Shown: positions 1 through 12,649, numbered from the stretch's first letter. The stretch: DNA of 64,000 bases from Haliotis asinina (GCF_037392515.1 NC_090280.1:19387618-19451617); one strand, 5' to 3'. A program made the numbers and translations. Notes: generated by a model from the sequence alone, not told the origin.

Positions 1-980
1 GGCCTCAAAACTTGCAATTAGAAAGTCCAATTGTATCTGATCACATGATGTAACAATACCACTAGTCCTGATATATATTTTTAAGAAAATATTCAGTTGT
101 CTTATTCTGATAAGATTAATTACATCTGTTATTAAGGAAAATGAATATATAAGAAAACAAAATTCGGAAATGTATGTTCTGCAATATTCATTTTGCTCTA
201 TACTTCTTGTCGAGTTGGTAGGAGTTATGATTTCCACATTTTGATCATCAAAGTATAAATTGATATGGTATATTTATATTCAGTACTTTAAACACAATGA
301 AGTTCCTGAATAAAATAATTTGAAAATGTAATAAATAACTCGTCTGATTTATTTCTCTATGTTCTAAAACCCAGCATTTCACAGCAAAGGTATATACTAT
401 CTTCAGTATGATAGGACTTCAAGAGTTTGTGTGGAAATGTATTTTTCTGTGTGTGTATCATGTCTGTTATCTCTTGGATGCCCCAAGATCCTCGGCCAGT
501 GTCCAAGAGAAAGGCAGTAGGCCATAGAACAAAAAGGCACAGCCATGAAGTAAAGCAAGTTGAACATATTACTGCCCACCACATCTACTCATTTGCTATG
601 CGAGTACCCACAAACAATAACTAATGTTTGTCAATATAATGAGGTATCCCTTTGTAGTTGAAGCACATTAAACTGTTTAATTATGAGATATGGTTGGTTC
701 ATCCTTTAACAATTTCTTGTATGTAAGTAAGTAAGTAGGCAAGTTAATACCACCATTCAGTCTCCACACAAACAGTTAATACAATGTAATTAACTCACTG
801 TATCTCCATTAATAACATCTGAGATATCTTCTTTTTAGATCGCAATGACCATGTGAGAAACACATGCTACCATAGTTTGCTTCTGTAGGCCACAACTTTT
901 ATGTGAAGTCAGCCTACATCTACATTCAAAACATGCAAAATTTACACATCACCCAGGTGTATACAGATACTTTTGCAACA
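1..980. other. Gene-free AT-rich stretch
   Basis: I see no coding exon, RNA gene or recognisable repeat family here. The open frames are short and lack codon bias or domain motifs. A small GTAA/GTAG-rich patch lies at about 721-740. Confidence 0.5.
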
Positions 981-987
981 GGTCATC

Positions 988-1320
988 ATGTGCTGAGGAG
1001 AAGTGATCGTTACTGGGCCGGCTTGTCTACTGATTTGTGTATTGAACAGGTCCTGATGAGGAGCATCAAGACAACAGGTGGACTGACCAGAGGACATGGA
1101 ATGTCACCATCACAAAGAGCACAGTGGTTACTGTCCAGGCCGACAGATTTGAATGCTGCCATGCAAGAGTTTGCCAAAACAGAATTCACAGGTAGAGAGC
1201 AACGCAAGGAAGTGACAAAAGCAAGAAAATATGGAGATTTCAAGGGATGTTAAAACTATAATGACTTTTCTAGATGACAGGAGCCCATTTCAGGCCTATA
1301 AACACCTCAAATTAGCTGTG
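988..1320 (+). pseudogene. Decayed fragment of a conserved invertebrate protein
   Basis: The plus-strand translation contains the block RYWAGLSTDLCIEQVLMRS followed by KTTGGLTRGHGMS and a QxExxKEVTKARKxGDFK segment. I recall this block from uncharacterised multi-copy proteins of molluscs and cnidarians, without a confirmed function. Homology-like sequence continues past about 1,235 in a different reading frame (VKTIMTFLDDRSPFQA), so the copy is frameshifted. It starts and ends abruptly with no flanking splice signals that I trust. It is most likely a remnant of a dispersed multi-copy gene or DNA transposon gene. The family assignment is from memory. Confidence 0.45.
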
Positions 1321-1330
1321 ATAAGTGCTC

Positions 1331-4300
1331 AAAAGATTTTATTCGTCGAATTTGTACTGGGCCTAATTTGGATCAAACAGGTTGCTGTTATGTCTGACCA
1401 TTACATAACGTAACATATTCACTTCATTGGGACCCTCATCTATTATACTGGCGTCTCCTATTTTCGCGGTACATACGGATATCGGCTGAAAAAATAATAC
1501 AAATAGACTTCTTATGTATGCTTGTTGTTTTTTAAATGAAGATATTCCTCCTCTAACATCTGCATCTATCAACTACTTGATGCATCAGGTGTATTATCGC
1601 ACTTGAGCTCGAAACGTTACTTAAACGTCATTAGGTGTAAGGAAGGGGAATCGTGTCGGAAAGGCGGGGAAAAGTTACGGTTTTTTCAAGTAGGTTAAAA
1701 TTCACGCATATTCGTTACATTGCAACATTTTGATAATGAACAGACTTGGGCCCCCTCCTAGTTACCTGTCAGTGATGTAAACAACCGCTAAGTATCACGC
1801 ATCGGTGATCTCGGCAGAAAATGTGTTTACAGCGGGAGTAGGAGACGGCCCTAGATCGGATCGTTTGTGTTTGTTGACGTCGTGACCCCTGAACCCCGAC
1901 ACTGACAAATACTTTTTAGGACACAGTGGACACTGGTAACGTGTCTTCTTTAGGGAGGGTGTGTCTGTGCTTCTTGTCTTGGTCTTTCTTAGATCGTTGC
2001 GTAGATTTATCTTCGTCCTCAGACCATGAATCCGAGCTGAAGTCTAATGCGTACTCTGTCCATTCAGCCAACATTGCCGATAAATCGACATCGGATTCGT
2101 CCCTATACAAATAATGTTTGTTGGTAGATGGATAACGATCGCGTTTATCGGAAATAGATAAGTAAATCAGCTATGCAGTATAAGACGTGTAACACGCACA
2201 TACCCATGACGTTTAGCGTTATGAAAATTTGACAGCTATCCGGATGTTTTGGTAACAAGGGAAGCATTGCGCAAGCGCAAGATTGTCAGAATTTAACCAA
2301 TCGCGCGTCGCGGCTGGAAGAACGTTCTCACGAGTGAACACGGACAGCTTACTCGGCGCACATCGCCTAAGACGACCAATCCTGTGTATATACGTCTTCG
2401 GCTGTACCTCCTCCAACACCCTTGTCAACTTCACTGCTTCATGTTCAGGAACTGATACCTTCACATATACCATTTTCATCTCTTTCTCCGGTATTAACCT
2501 TATCTGTTATGTACACCTGGCACATTCACCCACTTACAAATCATTCGTTGATTGCTTTTGAGTATCTACCAGTGATTTGTGAAGTTTGAGATGTTGAGGG
2601 ATCTGCCGTGTCTCATAGCTCACATTCCTACCAGAAATACCCACTAAAACGTATAAGTTGGACTCCGTTGTATTCTCAAGCTTCTTCGGGGTCTTGTACT
2701 TGGCTTTGTTTCAAAGCATTTTATCAGAAAGATTGTTCTGGTGTATTACACAGTAGTGGCCTTTTAAATATTCAAAGACACAATCAATCAGCACATACAA
2801 AAGTGTTTTATTATCATGTGTAGTGAGTTAGAGACATTTGTTCTCAATCATGATAGGTACTACGGAATAAAAGTAAACTTCACTTATATATGGACGTTCC
2901 AGAAAATGTAACACTCCTTTCTCTTTTTACTGCAACTGACTACACTCCAGTTTATTTCTCAACGGTAGAGTCCAGTGGGATATCTGCATTCCCAGTGAAT
3001 ACTGCGGTAATTTAGAAATATCACTGTATCTCAAATACTTGAAAAAACCCAAATTCGTAAAATCTATTACCCATAGTTATGTCGCCATTATTACTGAGAA
3101 ATATGCTTCCAGGAGGATATTGTCTGTACACTTTACTTCACCCATCAAAGTATCACCCATCAAAACAGTTGCAACAATCTGGTATTCGGTTCTAATCTAT
3201 CAAATCTTCCATGCACCAACTTACCATTCAACCGTGATCCACCATCTGTCTCCCACAGTCATTTCCTCCCAAATGACATCTCAAGGCATGCACGGACCCA
3301 ATGGCCATGCTGCTCGCACCTGTCAGTGAAGACAAACAATACCACAATCAGTCTAACCGTTAGTACGATTGACTTAAACATGATTTAGTGTATTGTGCAC
3401 TGAGGCTTCAACTAGTATATATACTAACTGCTGTAACCCTGAAGATGGTCTGGTGGATTGCTTTCTTCGTACACATTCCACAAAAAATGTCAAGAGAAAC
3501 CAAAAGGAACGCTACCCTCCTTCCTTAATCTTCAGGTACTTATCTTAGCCATTGCTGCGATGCTTGGGCGTTTCTTGGCCTGTCTAGAATGACCCAAGTC
3601 TCTCTTTAGCGCTGAATACGTCTTATAACCGTGATATGGTGGCACCAGAGGGCGCTGGCAACAGCATTGTATGTCGAACCCCATCTGCACCATCCCTATG
3701 GCGCTTTCTCTCTCTTCAGCTGTTAACCAATCGTGTTACTTTGCAAGCGAAAGTGTTAACAAAGAGAGATTTACACTCTTTTTCACAATATCAAACACAC
3801 ATTTCACTTGTTTTCCCTCCGCGACTCCGCAGAAAACTGAAATCATACTAATGATTCTGTTATATCTATACACACTCTACAAGAAATCTCTTATTTTCAT
3901 AGTTGTGACTTTAAATCTTTGTCTTCAAATTTCAACAGTCTAAATCACTATTACTGGTTTATCTCGGCATTTGTGTATGATGGAGATGATCAGCTGGGTC
4001 AGAAAAACGTACGTGTTGAAGAATTCCTGTCCTTGCAAAAATACAGGGGCGGCTTACATAGCATATTGTGTATATTATGTCCAATTCTTACATTTTGAAT
4101 TTCACTTCATGCCAACGAATGAAAATGTTTCACAGTGCATCAACTTTTCTTTCAGCAAAAGTCAAGACCCCTCGTCACGTATAGGGGAAGATGGTATTGT
4201 AATGTAACCTAAAGTATTACTGCATCTTGTTAAAGTTAGCATGGCATTCCATGCAATATTCTGTCCTGAATGTGGTGATGTGGAAAATCTTGACTGCATA

Positions 4301-4828
4301 CGCCTCCACTGTCTCAAAGCGTCTGTGGCCGGTGGTGTTGAAAGTTTGGCAGTGTAGGCTGATGCACCTCCTCTTGACAACGCTCCTTAGGTGTTGTATT
4401 TCACTGCAATACATTTCTAAATCGCGCGCCAATCAGTCAAGCACAGAATACAATCGTCCTTTTGAAAACTTGATTTGAAAATTGCCTAGATTAGTTTCGC
4501 CATTTGGAACCAAACTACAACGAACACACGCCTCTGTTGCTGACCCTCATACCATGTTTTCCGCCTTGGAGGACGGTGATACTACAGACCCCACGCTCAC
4601 TAAGTGTAAACCCTTGACTATATCATATCACCTTGACGACTTCTGTCTTCAACTCCTCTCCCCGGAGGAGGAGGAGGAGGATTCTAGAGCAAGATCTCAC
4701 GCTCACCAAGCGTAAACAACAATGTGTTACCTGTCGCTTTTCGCACAGGAATACAACCACAACACTCAAAATACACCATCCATAGATTCACTTTTACACA
4801 TGTATCGGAGGATCGTGGCAAAGCTTCC
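1331..4828. other. Spacer without a supported gene
   Basis: Apart from a CpG-rich patch near 2,140-2,400, I see only short unsupported open frames. At 4,560-4,715 the phrases around cacgctcac(t/c)aa repeat twice near a GGA-rich run, which looks like a local duplication. Confidence 0.4.
2262..2330. promoter_or_regulatory. CpG-rich, promoter-like patch
   Basis: Within 70 bases there is a TTGCGCAAGCGCAA motif (close to the NRF-1 consensus), a CCAAT box (aaccaatcgcgcg) and several CpG dinucleotides, in otherwise CpG-poor sequence. This is the composition of a TATA-less housekeeping promoter. I cannot identify a first exon on either side, so the call is inference only. Confidence 0.3.
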
Positions 4829-4980
4829 TGGGTCCCGTTTCACAAAACTCTCGTAAGCCTAAAATCTCATAATTTTTCTCGTAGCATTCGTACCTCCTAT
4901 AGTGAACCACAGGAAGTGGGAATGTTGCGCGAAAAGTTATGAGAGCTTAGACTTACGAGAGTTTTGTGAAACGGGGCCCC
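4829..4980. mobile_element. Foldback MITE, about 150 bp
   Basis: The left end (GGTCCCGTTTCACAAAACTC at 4,831) and the reverse complement of the right end (GGGGCCCCGTTTCACAAAAC, ending at 4,980) match. The similarity continues inward for about 65 bases (CTCTCGTAAG(C/T)CTAA...CTCATAA), so almost the whole element folds on itself. There is no coding capacity. It is a non-autonomous DNA element of unknown superfamily; I found no clear target-site duplication. Confidence 0.7.
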
Positions 4981-5526
4981 GTTCTTCACGAATCTCAGAG
5001 GGGTTTTGCTTTTTGTTTATTATGGGTTTTTGGGGGGGTTTTTTTGTATTGTTGGGGGATATTTATTTATTTGTTTGTTTGTTTCTTTGTTTGTTAAGCT
5101 TATTGTTTTGGGTTGTTTTTGTTGAAAATGGTAATTTGTCCTTTAAATAACGCCAGGTGTTGTCATACTTGAGACTAGGCTTACGGTAGTAGTAGCGCAT
5201 TTTGCCCTGATATATGGACATCAGCTGTTGACTGCACACAGTAAATGTTTTGATATGATATGCTATGATCACCTACGGATTCTTTAATTTGTGTATTCAA
5301 AACAATATGTCGATAGAACATATTCATCTCTTGCAATTAAGCCTGGAATTTGGAAGCATTAGGCGTGTGTACAGAGCACACCTCCCATTTCATGTAATCT
5401 TGCTACCAATATATTCTTCATACTCACAAAGAGTAACTGGTTGACATAGGGATGTAATCCTCACTGGGATTTGTACTTTAGGGCATTTTACCAAACCGGA
5501 CCAATTTACTAATTTATTTTAACACG
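4981..5526. other. Spacer downstream of gene A
   Basis: G/T-rich simple sequence (ggggggtttttt and tttgtttgtttg runs, 5,020-5,100) followed by unremarkable AT-rich DNA. No gene is seen. Confidence 0.5.
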
Positions 5527-5532
5527 TTTATT
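5527..5532 (-). terminator. Poly(A) signal of gene A
   Basis: AATAAA on the minus strand, about 140 bases after the gene A stop codon. The same hexamer, in the same local context (gtaaataaa), occurs after paralogue B at 15,421-15,426, which supports use. Confidence 0.55.
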
Positions 5533-5671
5533 TACAAAAGACACACCAACAAGGAGCATGGTAACAAACAAAATGATGTCAATGATGTAAATATGGTTCT
5601 ATGCATGTACGTCTCAGCGCCAAGCGTCATGTGCTTCCTGCGATGATGTTAACACTTTTCCGTCAGGAATT

Positions 5672-8600
5672 TCAGGCGCAGCTTCGAATTCCAGTCTGAA
5701 ATAAATTAATGCTTTGAAAGCGTGCCATTGATGGTCTGATATCGTGATATATCGTGAAATGAATAGAATGAAAAACAGTAAAATGGACAACAAATTTCAA
5801 TATTACAGTTTCCGATTTTTCCAGATTAACGAATAATAATCGTTCGGAAATATATGACGTTGTTGACATGATGGTCCGAAGGGTGAAAATGGCGGAATAA
5901 TCAGAATGCAGGACTTACCCTGAAGATGGATCCAACAAATCCCGTGAATCCTTGATTGGTGCAATCACCACTTCCTATCTGGAGAGCGGCGTTCTTCCTG
6001 GGGATATTGCCTGCGATAAAAATATTGGATACAGTTATGAAGAAACCACATCATATTCATGTCGAAAACAAGTCTGTCTTCTTGTAGATTTACGTCGTCT
6101 CGGCATATTATCATCCTAGATTGTTGGTCACTGTCATGGTCTGGCAACATTTATGTATAGTTCTGCCAGTACCTTTTCCAGTACTGTTCCATGTAGAGCT
6201 AAGAGTTTCATAAAATTTTAACATTAAAATGATTTTGATTTCATTAAACCAGTGAGATGTTTGCCCTTCTGCAATTTACAGCTAAACCACAAAGATGTCA
6301 GACATGGCGTGTATAAGTTGGCTGATGGCATTCATACAGTCAACCGAACAATCAGATCGGTTAACCCTCGGTTACATAAGCATGATATCACACGCAATTG
6401 TTACGATGGGGTAGAATTGTAGTTAAAACGTTAGCTCGTCACGCCGAAGACTCGGGTTCGATTCCCTACATGGGTGCAATGTGTGAAACCCTTATCTGTG
6501 TCCCATGACGACATTGTGTTGGAATACTGAGAAATGTCTCATAAAACAATAACACCAGGTTCGAATCCAAGGTTTGAGTCTAAGGCAACGGTCTTGGGTA
6601 ATTAGAGTAGTAAACATGGCTTAAACATGCATAGAAATAAAATATATGATTCATACTCACTTGTGGCAGGCATGACGTCTGTGACGGTGGTAAGGGACAT
6701 GTCGGTGTCGTCGTCGAACAGAGTGTAGGAGTAGGTGCTGCTGTTGCTGCGAGATGGGTACATGACTTCAACCCTCACCGTTGTGGTTTTCTGTAAATCA
6801 GCAAAACACGATTAATAATGGCATTGTATTACTAATAATATATTTTATAGAATCACTCCGGTTAATACATTGATCCTGTCAAAATATTTATCATCCCACT
6901 TTACGTTAATAATATCCTATGAACATCACTTACATCGACAGTCAAGGTTGAGTTGATCTCGACGACAGAGTTGCCAGTTTGAAGGGTGAAGGTCACGTCC
7001 ATGACGGAGGCGTTACCAGGGACGTCGTTGACGTAGAGCATGAAGGAAGGTCCGTTCTGGTCACACTTGCCGTTCTGGAGGACAATCTGGTCGTTGATGG
7101 GGGAGCTAGGATTGACAGAGAAGACGGTGTCGATTTCCAGATTAGAACCATAGGTGACCCCAGCTAAAGCGAAAAGCGCCAGACTACTGGAACCGGAAAA
7201 CACTGGTTGGTTGCCAAGGGCAACGTTGTTGACTTGGATCCAGGCGTTGTTGGTGGAGTTGTCGACGAATGTGGTGGTGGCGTTGTCGTAGTAGATATCA
7301 GCTTTCATAGGGCACACTGAAACATTTATGAAAATGTTAAAGATTTGTTTGTTTGTCTTTTTTTCTTCTTTGTTTTAAAAGGGCAAAGCAAGGTGAAACA
7401 TAGGGTTTCCCCACTGGCAATAATTATGTTTGGTGGTATACGACGAGTTATTACCCAGTGACGATATAATGAACATATTCAGTATGATCATGGTGAAACC
7501 AGTGGTGGTGGGTTACATTAACCGCCTATTAAGAAACATACCAATTGGCATAATCACAAATATAAAACGCTACTCTTACGTGACTAAAAGTGTTTGATAA
7601 TGTTTGATCTCACGCAATTATTTTGCAGCAAGACAATTGAAATATCGGATTTGACACTCACGTTGAGACGGAGGAATGCCGACGACGTCGTGACAGCCAC
7701 AGGTGACGTTGTTGAAGTTGGTGCCGAGAGGACAGTCCCTCCTGATGAGACCAAATCCTGGCACTGTCTCCATATAGAATTCTGGTCCATCGTTAGAGGG
7801 CGCAAACGCACATGGGGCTGTTTCATTTTAAAGAAAGCGATAAGAAAAGGGCAGCTGTATATTCCGATTTTACCTGCTGTGTATGCTGTGTTCACACTAC
7901 CTGCAGTTCAATCTGCCGGGGCAGATTTATATAACGGTTAAATTACATGCGGTGTAATTTGCCAAGACAGGTGTATATAAATATTAACTGACCTGCAGTG
8001 TAATTAGCCAAGAAAGGTGTAAGTAAATGCTGTCTTACCTTTGGAGAACTCGTGAAGACGTACATATCAATGTGAATCTACCAGCAGTTTAATTACCCGA
8101 AATAGGTCTATATGAATGTGTAAACTTAATCTAATTAGCCAAGACCGGTATATTATAGGTTGTTCACTGGTTGCGAGGAGGCCATGGGCTCATATACCCT
8201 CGAGGTTTGTTCATGTTCCCTGAGCCCGCAGGGCGAGTGGAACATAAACAGACCTCGAGGGTGCATGAGCCCATGAACCTCGAGGGGTCAGTGGACAACG
8301 TATTTATCTTACCGAACACCTCTATTTTAATTTTGAAATGTGTGAAGCACTTCTGTTGAATGCGAGACGAATCGTCAATTTGCAGACGACACAAGCTAAA
8401 CAGATTTAGAGTTATCCCCCTTCCATCGATTTTCAATCGCAAAACATCGGTAATTTCCGTGCTTCATGCATGATTCAATGGTATTCGAGGCAAAGACGTA
8501 CTACCGTGAAGCACCAGAAGAGTTCGGAATTCCCAGCGGTGTACATTGAAAATAATAGAATAGCGCTTACCCAATCAGAAAGCGACATTCATGTGTGAGG

Positions 8601-10190
8601 TAAGATAAATAGACGCTAACTCGCCTGCAGTTTATTTAGCCAAGGCAGGTGTATATAAAAGTAAATTTACCTGCAGTGTAATTAGCCTCAGCAGGAGGAC
8701 AGGTGTCAGCACATGACCCACTGACACATCCCACTCCATCGACGAAGGTGTTGTTGATGGGGCAACACATGGCACGTGGCACTCCACCCTGACACTGCCA
8801 GTAGGAGTTGCACAAGAGGGGGTAGGGCAGCTCGGCACCGTTACTAAGTCCATTGCACTTATCTGAAACAGATGATCATGAATGTCCACTGCACTTATCT
8901 AGAAAACATAACATCATCATGAAGAACAACGTTTCAACTGTCTGGTGCACTAAAAGATATATTGTCTTGACTACCATGTTTTCAAACAACACTAACAATG
9001 AGATTATATTTTTTCTGAATATTCTTAAATGTGTGTTTCGGTGTCCATGTAAAACTAATTTAATGTGGTTGTGAGCCAACAGGTTAACACCACTGTCAAA
9101 CGTTATGCATCTACTTGATTCCACTTGCATTCATTAGATGCTGTTCTACCGAACTTACTGCAGTTGCCGTTCGCCGGTCTCACACACGCCTTGACGACGT
9201 CATCCCACACTGTTCCGTAGCCACAATACTGCACATTGGGTACTGTGACGTCACACTGGACAAAGCGACTGCAGTCTCCTGGCAGTGCAAGGAACCGGAT
9301 CCCGAGAAGGTAATCCAGCATGCTGCATAAAGCTGAAGGTAAAGCATCTAAGATATATTGCTATCACTTATGTCAGCTTTCAATGTCGTATGTGTCAAGA
9401 TATATTATACGATGTGGCATTCTGCACTGACATGCAGTAGCAACAAATAATTTAGAAATAGACCTAATACACTGACAGTAATCAGCAATATACTCTGAAG
9501 GGCTCCTTGGCAGTACTCACTGGTACAGGTGGTGCCATCTCCCTGATACCCAGGATCACACACACAGGTGGAGTTGGCGCAGTTGGCGTTGACGCCGCAG
9601 TCGGTGCTGTTCATGCAGGATGCAGCTGCAAGAAGTTACGAAGTCAGAACAGAACATTTGATAACATTCGCTCTCTGTTCGGGTTTGGATGTTGCTGAAC
9701 ATCTGAACATTGTCATGTGGTTAGTTCAGTTTGTAATACCGCGAATAACAAGTTTTTGATGAGTCAGTTTAATTACAAGTGAAAATAAATGTTCGTTACT
9801 CTGTTATCAGGCTGCCACTTTCCAGGGACGGGGCACAAACTGATCTAACGGCAACAACCATCTGAAGGTCATGTTTGGGTCAGTGAGTCTAGTTTTAGCA
9901 CTATTCCAGAAATATCACGGCGGGGACACCAGAAATGGGCCTCTCACATTCTGCCATGTGACCTATCGAACCCTATCGCTCATGACGAGCAACCGCTTTA
10001 ACCACTAGACTACTCCCTGCCAATATTTGGGTTAGGGAGTTACGATCATGGCAGTGATCGCTTACAGTTACGATTTTGTTTTCGGCAACAAAGAATATCA
10101 CATTTAATAAAACTAGAGCTTACCTTCTGACTGCGTAACCATGACAACTATCAGGACTGCTGCTACACCACACGACTTCCCCAACATCAT
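5672..10190 (-). CDS. Gene A: secreted EGF, chitin-binding and LamG-like protein (9 coding exons)
   Basis: I assembled this gene from splice sites. Coding exons in order are 10190-10124, 9625-9521, 9332-9159, 8862-8671, 7817-7662, 7316-6934, 6790-6661, 6010-5919 and 5695-5672 (TGA). Every junction has GT/AG and keeps frame, giving 440 residues. Residues 1-22 are a signal peptide starting MMLGKSCGVAAVLIVV. Residues 23-57 form a six-cysteine EGF module. Residues 58-231 form three cysteine-rich modules of the peritrophin-A (CBM14) type, with motifs such as CSRFVQCDV and YCGYGTVWDD. Residues 232-433 form a beta-rich LamG/concanavalin-like region ending GFTGFVGSIFR, followed by a short TGIRSCA tail. 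The chitin-binding plus LamG order recalls Pif/BMSP shell-matrix proteins, but an EGF module replaces their VWA domain. A role in an extracellular chitin matrix (shell, gut lining or cuticle) is inferred. It is a close paralogue of genes B and C. Confidence 0.85.
6404..6530 (+). mobile_element. tRNA-like SINE copy in an intron of gene A
   Basis: It contains the tRNA-type A-box region (gtagttaaaacgttagctcg) and B box (GGTTCGATTCC), then the family body (gggtgcaatgtgtgaaaccc). This is family 1 of this window. It sits in the intron between exons 8 and 7 of gene A. Confidence 0.7.
7905..8160 (-). repeat. Repeats derived from the exon 4 donor junction, gene A
   Basis: Degenerate copies, about 45-60 bases apart, of the 3' edge of exon 4 plus its splice donor. 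On the plus strand they read as variants of acctgcagtgtaattagccaa followed by ga(c/a)aggtgtatataa. One more copy lies at 8,620-8,670, directly against the real exon. The array continues into the intron between exons 4 and 5 and is shared with genes B and C. Confidence 0.75.
8158..8301. mobile_element. Foldback element (hairpin MITE), about 144 bp
   Basis: The entire segment is a near-palindrome. Its left half runs GGTTGTTCACTGG ... CATGGGCTCATATACCCTCG. Its right half is the reverse complement with few changes (GGTGCATGAGCCCATG ... CAGTGGACAACG), around a short GC-rich centre near 8,227. There is no coding capacity. It lies in the intron between exons 5 and 4 of gene A and is absent from the matching intron of gene B, so it arrived after A and B separated. 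Confidence 0.75.
9881..10021 (-). mobile_element. tRNA-like SINE copy (family 1), reverse orientation
   Basis: On the plus strand it reads cagtgagtctagttttagc...atattccag-like...ggcggggacaccagaaatgggc...cgaaccctatcgctcatgacgagc...accactagactac, the reverse of the family 1 consensus. It lies in the intron between exons 2 and 1 of gene A. Confidence 0.75.
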
Positions 10191-10323
10191 GTTGATTGGT
10201 ACAACTTGACTTCTGGCAAAACAGTATAACCATCAATATAGAAGTAAAAAACTGGCACAACCTATACAGTACAATTTATACAATATGTGTGGCATTTAAT
10301 ATTATCAGTAAGCTTTGAATGCA

Positions 10324-10530
10324 AGTGAAGATCCGAGTTAAACTGATCTCAAGCAGCTCATGCTTGATGTAAGAGGCGGCTAGCGGAATCGGGTGGTCAG
10401 GCTCGCTGACTTGTTTCATCGTATTCCAGTTTTGTAGATCGGTGATCACTGGATTGTCTTGTCCAGACTCGATTTCTCACAGATTTATTACACAATTACA
10501 GCTGGAATATTGCTGACTGCGGTTTAAAAC
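10324..10530 (+). mobile_element. Family 2 SINE in the first intron of gene A
   Basis: It runs gtgaagatccgagttaaactg ... gtggtcaggctcgctgactt ... gatcactggattgtctt ... agctggaatattgctgac. A copy at the same relative position, with nearly the same sequence, lies upstream of gene B (18,947-19,152), so it predates the A/B duplication. Confidence 0.8.
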
Positions 10531-10621
10531 AACAAACAAACACACATTATGCCAGAGATTATGAAAGGCCAATATGCACTGCCTTTCTCCATAAGTATTA
10601 CATTCAACTCGAGATACCTAC

Positions 10622-10717
10622 CTGGAAGATGTATTGGACTGGAGCTGGGATGACTTGACTTCCACCGAGTGTGTAAGTAGAATGGTGTCGAGACAGTGAA
10701 ATATCCATGTTTATATA
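10622..10717 (-). promoter_or_regulatory. TATA promoter and 5' non-coding exon of gene A
   Basis: On the minus strand a TATATAA box (10,717-10,711) is followed by a conserved exon-like segment that ends CTTCCAG at 10,622 and a GTAGGT donor. The matching acceptor is CCAG at 10,213-10,217, which leads to the exon with the start codon at 10,190. The same box, exon and donor are preserved for gene B (19,345-19,250). Gene C has an analogous TATA box and donor. A start near 10,685 is inferred from the TATA spacing. Confidence 0.65.
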
Positions 10718-11183
10718 CTGTATATATGATCAACTGGCGTTATGTGATAATCTTTTATCTTTCAGTAGTAACTGCCCGGGAGGGTCAGAGAACGGGAGCT
10801 GTCCTGAGAATGCTGCACGACGGGTTGATGATGTGCAGTATCGGGTGTAGTTGCTGGGGGCAGTGTTGATGTTGATCATGCCGTAGAGATTATCAGATGA
10901 GTGGGAGGTATTATCTGATGTGCAGCGTTAATCAGACTGGTATCGGTATCCGTTCGTGATTCCTTACGTAAATCCATCTCATGTCTATTTTGTATTGGCT
11001 CGGTGATACGTAATATGATTGCTGTTGTATGGGAATTCACGATTCACTGGTTCACTAGTGTCTTCAGTATGCACAACACTTTTGTTCTGCTTTGCCAGAT
11101 CATGTGGTAAAACTCATTTCAAGGTCAGGTTAGAAAAATAAAGTAAAGGCCATCTCCGACTAATTAGCACATTGGTGAATCTC

Positions 11184-11395
11184 ACTGAAGATCTGCATTA
11201 GAACTGGTCTTCAGCAGCATGTCGTTAGAGGCGACAATCGGATCTTGTGGTCACGATCGCTGACCTGGTTAACACATGGCGTCGTATCAAAGTTGATCGA
11301 AGTCAGTCTCTCGATTCTCTGATCCCGTGAATTGTCTGGTGCGGACTCGTTCATTTACAGAATAGCTGGATTAATGCTTGTTGTGACGTTGAACA
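11184..11395 (+). mobile_element. Family 2 SINE copy, diverged
   Basis: It runs ctgaagatctgcattagaactggtcttcag...gtggtcacgatcgctgacctgg...gtgaattgtctggtgcggactcg...gacgttgaacaac. It is an older, more diverged copy than the one at 10,324. Confidence 0.6.
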
Positions 11396-12649
11396 ACACC
11401 TAAACGAAACATGACACCGAACAGCCAAGTTTAAAGGTCACATGCAACGTAAAACACAACTTTGCAGATTCTGATACCTTTCGGTATGCACATACCGAAA
11501 CAAATCATTACAAATGTCACTTCTACCTATAAAGGTGAAAAAACGACATGAAAAAAGTCAGCGAAATCAGAGTTCAAACGATTCACTAAACTAAACTGGA
11601 GGAAAAACTGGTTTCAACAGCTGTGCTGCGCTGCACCCATAACGCATGCGTAGTAAATAGGTTCGCGGAGCTTGAAACAGTATGCATGCCCGGAGTATGG
11701 AGTCGTGAGCAGTAGTCTAATTTTGGTTGTGTACACAAACAAGTAAATAATCTACTCTTGACATAAAAAACTTGTTGATTATGGGAATCAGCCTCTGTCA
11801 CAGAGAAAACTCAATGTCTGGTTTATTGACACCTATATGTCTGTCTGCCTGTCTGCTAAAGACAATATGCAATACACGGCTTCAATGATTGACCACGTGC
11901 AATTTGAACTTATCAGGCTAAACGCCATAAACAAAATAAATTCTTTATGACTCGTGCACCCGAGTCCTGTCTCTGCCACTTTATATGATTAGGCAGGTGT
12001 CATACTTGTACACATGACATGCAAACAAACTACATCCATCTTTCTCGGATGACTGGATCTGACGGAAACTGGTGCAAACTCTTTCTTTGTGCTTGGACGA
12101 ATGATAGTTTCCAGCCATGCAGTAGCTAAACTATCTCTACTGAGGTGATTTTTGACTGGATCGGACGCAAAGTCAGTGAATATGTATTTACAAAAATCAG
12201 CGTCTCTCTATACATTCTTTATGGATAATAACTCCTCCTAATTTGTAATACAATAGTACAATAAAAGAAGTTGTTGTCCATAAAGAATCTTACTTTCTTG
12301 TGACTCGCCATACTTCTAAAATGCCCATCAAACAGGTCATCTTTCTGTACACACAATAAGCTCTCAGCTTATCAGCAAATGAACCAGCCAATGGGAAGCC
12401 GTCGTTACACTTGAGTGCACATCCACCCGCTATGACTGGGTTCGGTCTCCCGATGGCTTCGTTTCGAGGGAAGTAAGCCCAAGTACAAAATATTGCACTT
12501 TTGATTCGCCATTGAACGCTTATAATTTTACTTATTTGGGTTTTTTTAAAAGCAGCAATGTATATTGTTTGTCATGAATAAGTGATAATTGTGTTTTATT
12601 TATGTTTGATTTTTTGGTTGCATGTGACATTTAATGTTTTGTTTAACCA

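Noticed and set aside
1916-2110. Minus-strand frame with SDSWSEDEDK, acidic and serine-rich, as a possible first exon
   Set aside because: No proper ATG at the frame start, no convincing donor and no domain. The composition is suggestive but not enough to call a gene.
2219-2479. Minus-strand 86-residue frame starting MKMVYVKVSVPEHEAV
   Set aside because: It lies in a CpG-rich promoter-like patch; only the first 25 or so residues look protein-like and no partner exon is seen.
6404-6480. tRNA gene candidate (A and B boxes)
   Set aside because: The boxes belong to the SINE head; no cloverleaf with an acceptor stem forms.
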